DNA of 64,000 bases. Source: Nonomuraea aurantiaca (GTDB lineage Bacteria > Actinomycetota > Actinomycetes > Streptosporangiales > Streptosporangiaceae). Under the pieces are notes generated by a model, which did not search any database, had not been told where the DNA came from, and was given only the letters and a program-made list of their open reading frames with translations. Shown piece by piece: positions 59,554-64,000 of the stretch; position 1 is the stretch's first letter, and every line of letters begins with the position of its first letter. Both the position numbers and the translations under genes were made by a program. The stretch lies in assembly GCF_020215705.1 (NCBI RefSeq), contig NZ_JAIWNB010000013.1, positions 186,001 through 250,000 on the forward strand, given 5' to 3'.

Positions 59554-61479
59554 GTGCTGTCATCCGGGCGTCGGGCCCTGTTATACGCCGGTGTAGCCAT
59601 CGCGGTCGGCGTCCTGGCGCTGGTAGGCGCGTTATGGGTCGGCGGAGGCGGACCGCCGCCGCCGATCAAGGGGCTGCCGACACCCGATCCGCTGACCGTC
59701 TGGGGAGTGCCGCTGGCCCGGCTGGCGCTGGATCTGTGCTCCGTCGCCACGGTGGGGACGCTGGTCGCCGGGGCAATCCTGGCCCCGCGCGACGCGCCGG
59801 AGGCGAGCGCCTGCGTACGCGCCGCGGGCGGCTGGGCACTGGGATGGGCGGTCTGCGCGCTGCTGACCTACCTCCTGACGCTCGCGAACATCCTCAGCCT
59901 CCCGGCGAGCCAGGTGGCCGGCGACTTCACCCTGCTGAACTTCGGCACCACCCTCCCCCAGACGCAGGCCATGCTCGTGGTGACATGCACGGCCACGGTC
60001 GTGGTGCTCGGCTCCTCGCGGGTACAGGACGGCCGGCGGCCCCGGTGGGCGGGGGCCCTGCTCGCGGCCGCCGCGTTCGGCCTGCTGCCGCCCGCCTACG
60101 TCGGTCACGCGGCCTCGGCCGGAGATCACGATGTCGCGGTCTCCGCGCTGATGACGCACCTGCTCACGGCGGCCGTGTGGGTCGGCGGCCTGGCGGCCGT
60201 GCTGGTCCACTTCCGCCGCTCGGACCGGCTCGCCGGCGTCGTCGCCCGATTCAGCACGCTGGCCCTGTGCTGCTTCGTCGCGGTGACCGTGTCCGGCGTG
60301 GCCGGCGCCTGGGTCCGGCTGGACTCGGTGCCGCAGCTGTGGACGACGAGGTACGGCACGCTCGTCCTGGCCAAGGTGACCGCGCTGGTGGCCTTGGGCG
60401 TCATCGGGTGGATCCACCGCCGCCGGACCATCGCCGGGATCGCCGAACGCCCCACCCGAGGCACCTTCGTCCGGCTGGCCACCGGCGAGATCGTGGTGAT
60501 GGCGGCGGCCATGGGCCTGGCCGTCGGCCTGTCGCGCTCCGCGCCGCCGACCACCGGCAGCCACGACGACCTGCTGGGCTACAACCTGGCGCCCTACTCG
60601 GTCGGCCACCTGATCACCGAGGTCCGGCCGAACCCGCTGGTCCTGCTCGCCCTGGCGCTGCCGGTCATCGGCTATCTGGCCGGGCTGCGCCGGCTCGCCC
60701 GCGCCGGCGTGCCGTGGCCGGTGAGCCGGACGATCGCCTGGTTCGCCGGGGTGGCGGTGCTGGCGGTGGTGCTCGCCGGCGGCGTGAGCGCCTACGCGCG
60801 GGCGATGCCGTCGGCGCACGCGCTGCAGTACACGGTGCTCAACGTGATCGGCCCGCTGCTGCTGGCCTTCGGGGCGCCGCTGACGCTGACCGCGCGGGCC
60901 ATCACACCCGGCTCACAGTACGGCGACGTCGCCTCGGTCATCCTGAACAGTCCCCTGGCCAGGCGGCTCACTCATCCGATGACCCTCGTGGCCATCTACG
61001 TCCTGCCGGTCCTCGTCCTGTACGGCACCGGGTGGCTGGCCTGGTCGGTCACCAACCAGGCGGTCCACCTGCTCACCCAGGGCCTGTTCTTCGGCACCGG
61101 GCTGCTGTGCTGCTGGGTGCTGGCCGGGGTCGACCCGCTGCCCCGGCCGATCGCCCGGGGGGATCGCACGCGGGTGCTCGCCGCCGTCGTCGCGGCACAG
61201 GTCTTGGCCGGCCTGCTCCTGCTGTACGGGCCGGTGCTGGCCGGGGACTGGTTCGCGCAGGTGACCCCGCGCGGCGCGCCGGGCGTGGCGGCCGGGCAAT
61301 GGCTGGCCGGCCTGATCTACCTGGCCCTGCCCGTGGCCGCCCTCGCCCTCCTGGCCGTACGGCCGACCCGGTCGCGGAAGAGCACGGGGACGGGCTCAGT
61401 CCCACGGCTGCCGGTACGACGGCTGGTAAGCGTGCAGCCGCAGCCGCAGGGTCAGCGTGACGGTGGTGCCGGCCGGTAG
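59554..61479 (+). CDS. CopD-CtaG fusion membrane protein
   Basis: A 641-residue protein with many membrane helices. The N-terminal half is CopD-like (HAASAGDHDVAVSALMTHLL and AVWVGGLAAV, about 185-215; YGTLVLAKV near 270). The C-terminal half is CtaG-like (ALQYTVLNVIGPLLLAFGAP near 424, and HPMTLVAIYVLPVLVLYGTG). The fusion is a common actinobacterial form linked to copper uptake and delivery to cytochrome oxidase. The start is GTG 59554 behind AAGGAGG. The last 28 codons run antisense over the 3' end of the convergent gene, giving an Arg/Gln/Gly-rich tail that is probably not structured. Confidence 0.88.
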   Translation: MLSSGRRALLYAGVAIAVGVLALVGALWVGGGGPPPPIKGLPTPDPLTVWGVPLARLALDLCSVATVGTLVAGAILAPRDAPEASACVRAAGGWALGWAVCALLTYLLTLANILSLPASQVAGDFTLLNFGTTLPQTQAMLVVTCTATVVVLGSSRVQDGRRPRWAGALLAAAAFGLLPPAYVGHAASAGDHDVAVSALMTHLLTAAVWVGGLAAVLVHFRRSDRLAGVVARFSTLALCCFVAVTVSGVAGAWVRLDSVPQLWTTRYGTLVLAKVTALVALGVIGWIHRRRTIAGIAERPTRGTFVRLATGEIVVMAAAMGLAVGLSRSAPPTTGSHDDLLGYNLAPYSVGHLITEVRPNPLVLLALALPVIGYLAGLRRLARAGVPWPVSRTIAWFAGVAVLAVVLAGGVSAYARAMPSAHALQYTVLNVIGPLLLAFGAPLTLTARAITPGSQYGDVASVILNSPLARRLTHPMTLVAIYVLPVLVLYGTGWLAWSVTNQAVHLLTQGLFFGTGLLCCWVLAGVDPLPRPIARGDRTRVLAAVVAAQVLAGLLLLYGPVLAGDWFAQVTPRGAPGVAAGQWLAGLIYLALPVAALALLAVRPTRSRKSTGTGSVPRLPVRRLVSVQPQPQGQRDGGAGR

Positions 61480-63327
61480 CTCCACCGTGAGATGCGGGCC
61501 GCCGACCGTGACCTCGGTGGTCGACGGCACCGGCTGGTGGTGGATGTACTCGGTGTCGCGGCCGGTCCAGCCGGGCTCGGCCCCGGTCGCGACGGCGGTG
61601 ACGATCTCGTGCTCGCCGAACGCCCCCGCCTGGACGATGAGCACCCGGTCGTCCGTGGCCGAGAGGTTGACCAGCGTGACCACGGTGGCCTCCGGCTCGA
61701 TCGCGCTGACCAGCGCGGCGACCTGCTCCGGCACGCCGGGGCGGCGGCGTTCGGCGTCGAAGTAGCGGACCCTGGCCTGCTGCAGGCCGCCGTTGTAGAT
61801 GACCTGCGGGCCGCCCCACATCGTCTGCGCCAGCGCCTCGGTCACCACCGGGTTGACGTTCTGCCACAGGTGGATCGCCTCCTCCGGCAGATCCCGGTCG
61901 GCGTTGGCGAGCAGCAGGGCGACGCGACGCCGGGCCTGGGCGTGCGCGGCGGCGAGGATCCGCTGGGGATAGTCCGGATTGTCGCCGCAGAGATAGGCGT
62001 ACCACGGCTCCTCGTGCCCGGCCTCCTCCTTGTCGCGGAACGGCCGTACCGTCGCCCAGTCATACCCGGCCGCGGCGCGCAGCGCGTCCAGGCGGGCCCG
62101 GTCCTCGGGCGCGCCGGTGTGGTGCCACAGCGCGAGCGGGACCGAGGTCTGGATCGGGTTGTAGTCGAACCAGCCTCTGTCGCTGTGCCGGTAGGGCACG
62201 AGCAGGGTGGGGGTGTCCACGTCCGAGCCGAGATGAGCGCGCCAGCGGCCCTGGTTGGCCGAGTCGCTCTGGCTGAACGGCAGCTGGACGCCCAGGTCGA
62301 TGATCGCGTCCAGCAGCGACCGGACCAGGTCGAGGTAGCGGTCGTCGCGCGTGGCCAGCGCGGCGCTGAGCGCGCCGACGGCGGTCGCCTGGCCGACGCT
62401 GTACATGCCGTGCGGCCAGGTCCAGCCGTAGTGCCCGCCGTACCAGCGCCCGTCCAACTGGCTGCCGACCACACCGTCCAGGCCGACGTTGTCCGGGACG
62501 ATCCCGCCGTTCTCCTCGGCCCGGCGCTGCCAGGCTCCGACGTACTCGCGCAGCCAGCCGGCGTATCGCTCGTCGCCGGAGACCAGGAAGGCGTTGCAGA
62601 CCAGGCCGGCCACGCTCAGGTTGCCGGCCGCGTCGCCACGGCCCAGGCGCTCGCGCATCTCCGCGCCCAGCCGCGGATCCTCGGCGAGCGGCGGCACCGG
62701 CGCGTCGGCCGGGACCAGCCAGTCCAGCGGGTAGCCGTACTGCGCGGCCTCGGCCTCGGTCCAGGGATAGGCGGGCGTGTCGGACACCCCGTCGCGCGCT
62801 CCCCCGCTGCCGTTGTGCGGGGCCTTGATGATGCGGTGGACCGGGTCGTAGTTGTCCGGGTTCGGCCGGTCCGGGAGATAGAGATCGGCGAACCGGGTCG
62901 CCCGCTCCGCCCAGGCCGCCGGGTCGGCGGCGGTGAGGAAGTAGGTGAAGAGCAGGCTCTCGCCCTGGTGGAACCAGTCGTAGCCGATCTCGAACTCGTC
63001 GGCGAACATGCCGAGCTCGGTCATCTGGGCCACCACGCCCTCCCAGTGGTGGGCGCACGCCGGGAGCAGGTCGTCCGCGCCGCCCAGCAGGTAGAGCTGG
63101 GGCCAGTTGAAGAACGGTTCGAAGAAGTCGTCCGCGCCGTCGCGGCTGGACAGCCGGCCGGAGTAGCGCAGCGAGCCGTCAGGCCGGGTGTAGCGGGAGG
63201 AGAACAGCCGCCACCCGCTGTCCAGCAGGTCGAACAGCGCGCGCTGGGACAGCGCCCAGGCCGGTGGCTCGATGACGGGGACGCTCGCCGTGACAACGGG
63301 CGGGCGCCGGGCGGAGCTGTCGGTCAT
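61396..63327 (-). CDS. Unrecognised large enzyme-like protein in a sugar ABC cluster
   Basis: A 643-residue protein without a signal peptide. I do not recognise the family with certainty. Repeated Trp/Tyr/His-rich segments (FEPFFNWPQLYLLGG, IGYDWFHQGESLLF, GGHYGWTWPHGMYSVGQA) and regularly spaced helices suggest an alpha/alpha-toroid enzyme such as a polysaccharide lyase or hydrolase. A C-terminal beta-rich region (about 500-643) follows. It lies directly downstream of a sugar ABC permease, which supports a carbohydrate role. ATG 63327 follows GAGGAG by ten bases; ATG 63345, which overlaps the permease stop as ATGA, is an alternative adding six residues. Confidence 0.65.
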   Translation of the reverse strand: MTDSSARRPPVVTASVPVIEPPAWALSQRALFDLLDSGWRLFSSRYTRPDGSLRYSGRLSSRDGADDFFEPFFNWPQLYLLGGADDLLPACAHHWEGVVAQMTELGMFADEFEIGYDWFHQGESLLFTYFLTAADPAAWAERATRFADLYLPDRPNPDNYDPVHRIIKAPHNGSGGARDGVSDTPAYPWTEAEAAQYGYPLDWLVPADAPVPPLAEDPRLGAEMRERLGRGDAAGNLSVAGLVCNAFLVSGDERYAGWLREYVGAWQRRAEENGGIVPDNVGLDGVVGSQLDGRWYGGHYGWTWPHGMYSVGQATAVGALSAALATRDDRYLDLVRSLLDAIIDLGVQLPFSQSDSANQGRWRAHLGSDVDTPTLLVPYRHSDRGWFDYNPIQTSVPLALWHHTGAPEDRARLDALRAAAGYDWATVRPFRDKEEAGHEEPWYAYLCGDNPDYPQRILAAAHAQARRRVALLLANADRDLPEEAIHLWQNVNPVVTEALAQTMWGGPQVIYNGGLQQARVRYFDAERRRPGVPEQVAALVSAIEPEATVVTLVNLSATDDRVLIVQAGAFGEHEIVTAVATGAEPGWTGRDTEYIHHQPVPSTTEVTVGGPHLTVELPAGTTVTLTLRLRLHAYQPSYRQPWD

Positions 63328-63341
63328 ATGGTGGGTACTCC

Positions 63342-64000
63342 TCATCCCTTGGTCGCCCCGGCGGTGAGCCCGGCGACCAGGAAGCGCTGAGAGAACAGGA
63401 ACACCAGCAACACCGGCGCGATGGAGACCAGGGTGGCCAGCACGAGTTCGGGCGGCTGCACCTCGGCGTTGGCACCGACGACGGGGTTGAAGGTGGGGGT
63501 CGCGGCCAGCATCTGCGTCAGGCCGACCTGCATGGGGTAGTTGTCGCTGTTCGGCAGCATCACGTACGGCAGGAAGAAGTTGTTCCAGTTGTTGACGAAG
63601 CTGAAGAAGGCGACCAGCGCGACCACCGGCTTGGCCAGCGGGAGCGCCACCCGGAAGAAGGTCGCGGTCTCGCCGCAGCCGTCCAGCCGGGCCGCGTCCA
63701 GCAGGTCGCCGGGGACGCTGGTGGAGAAGTAGATGTAGGTCAGGTACACGCCGAAGGGGAAGAACGCCATCGGCAGCACGACCGAGGCCGTCTTGTTGAC
63801 CAGCCCGAGGTAGCTGAGCTCCAGGAAGATCGGCAGCACCAGAGCGGTTGCCGGCATCAGCATCACCACCAGGGTGACGATGAGCAGCAGCCGGCGCCCG
63901 CCGAACCGCATGAGCGCCATCGCGTAGCCGGCCGGGATGCCGACCAGCAGGGTCAGCGCCACCGAGAGCGCCGAGTAGACGACGGAGTTCGTCATCCACG
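63342..64000 (-). CDS. Sugar ABC transporter permease, MalG type (partial, cut by window end)
   Basis: At least 218 residues; the reading frame runs past the right edge, and the first Met inside the window (63995) is preceded in frame by Trp, so the true start lies outside. Membrane helices and the EAA-like loop LLDAARLDGCGETATFFRVALP (about 98 residues after that Met) identify a CUT1 permease. The C-terminus GLTAGATKG is intact. It overlaps the next gene by 4 bp if that gene starts at 63345. Confidence 0.9.
   Translation of the reverse strand, partial: WMTNSVVYSALSVALTLLVGIPAGYAMALMRFGGRRLLLIVTLVVMLMPATALVLPIFLELSYLGLVNKTASVVLPMAFFPFGVYLTYIYFSTSVPGDLLDAARLDGCGETATFFRVALPLAKPVVALVAFFSFVNNWNNFFLPYVMLPNSDNYPMQVGLTQMLAATPTFNPVVGANAEVQPPELVLATLVSIAPVLLVFLFSQRFLVAGLTAGATKG

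Overview
The window is high-GC, densely packed DNA with GTG starts and frequent 4-bp ATGA/GTGA stop-start overlaps. It also has PhoP-type direct-repeat boxes, IdeR/DmdR-type iron boxes, Tat-exported proteins and a giant NRPS. Together these point to a filamentous actinomycete, perhaps Streptosporangiales-like; the genus is a guess. No rRNA, tRNA, CRISPR array or insertion sequence was seen.

Layout. 0-4 kb: a two-gene minus-strand operon (Rossmann oxidoreductase and AhpD/CMD-like protein) behind a TetR-like palindrome, then an exported DUF1996 protein carrying a near-perfect internal duplication. 4-10.2 kb: a sugar ABC importer operon without its own ATPase, a LacI repressor with two perfect operators, and the 3' remnant of a glycosidase gene. 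10.2-16.4 kb: a GH15 enzyme, a secreted phytase-like protein, PhoX phosphatase, and a Pit phosphate transporter with a small membrane partner behind a PHO box. 16.8-23.9 kb: a polyol operon (mannitol-type dehydrogenase, binding protein, two permeases, zinc-type polyol dehydrogenase, ATPase). 23.9-57.7 kb: a siderophore cluster. 57.8-64 kb: a secreted M28 peptidase, a CopD-CtaG fusion, an unrecognised protein (probably carbohydrate-active) and a sugar permease cut by the window end.

The siderophore cluster is the main interest. A 7912-residue NRPS is read here as A-T-E / C-A-T / C-A-T-E / C-A-T-E / C-A-T / C-A-T-TE. Specificity residues read by eye predict formyl-hydroxyornithine, beta-alanine, hydroxyornithine, threonine, hydroxyornithine and glycine, with epimerisation at positions 1, 3 and 4. 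An ornithine N-monooxygenase and a formyltransferase would supply the monomers. MbtH supports adenylation, a heterodimeric ABC pair probably exports the product, and a binding protein with two FecCD permeases probably recovers the iron complex. Three iron boxes flank the transcription units. Two condensation domains, both directly before hydroxyornithine modules, lack the second His of HHxxxDG. This fits bond formation on the hydroxylamine nitrogen and would give the three hydroxamates needed for hexadentate Fe(III) binding. A truncated aspartate decarboxylase (panD) starts next to one iron box, which supports the beta-alanine assignment.

Short in-frame tandem repeats recur within coding regions (NRPS linkers, one epimerisation domain, a FecCD permease, the DUF1996 protein), suggesting a locus prone to repeat expansion.
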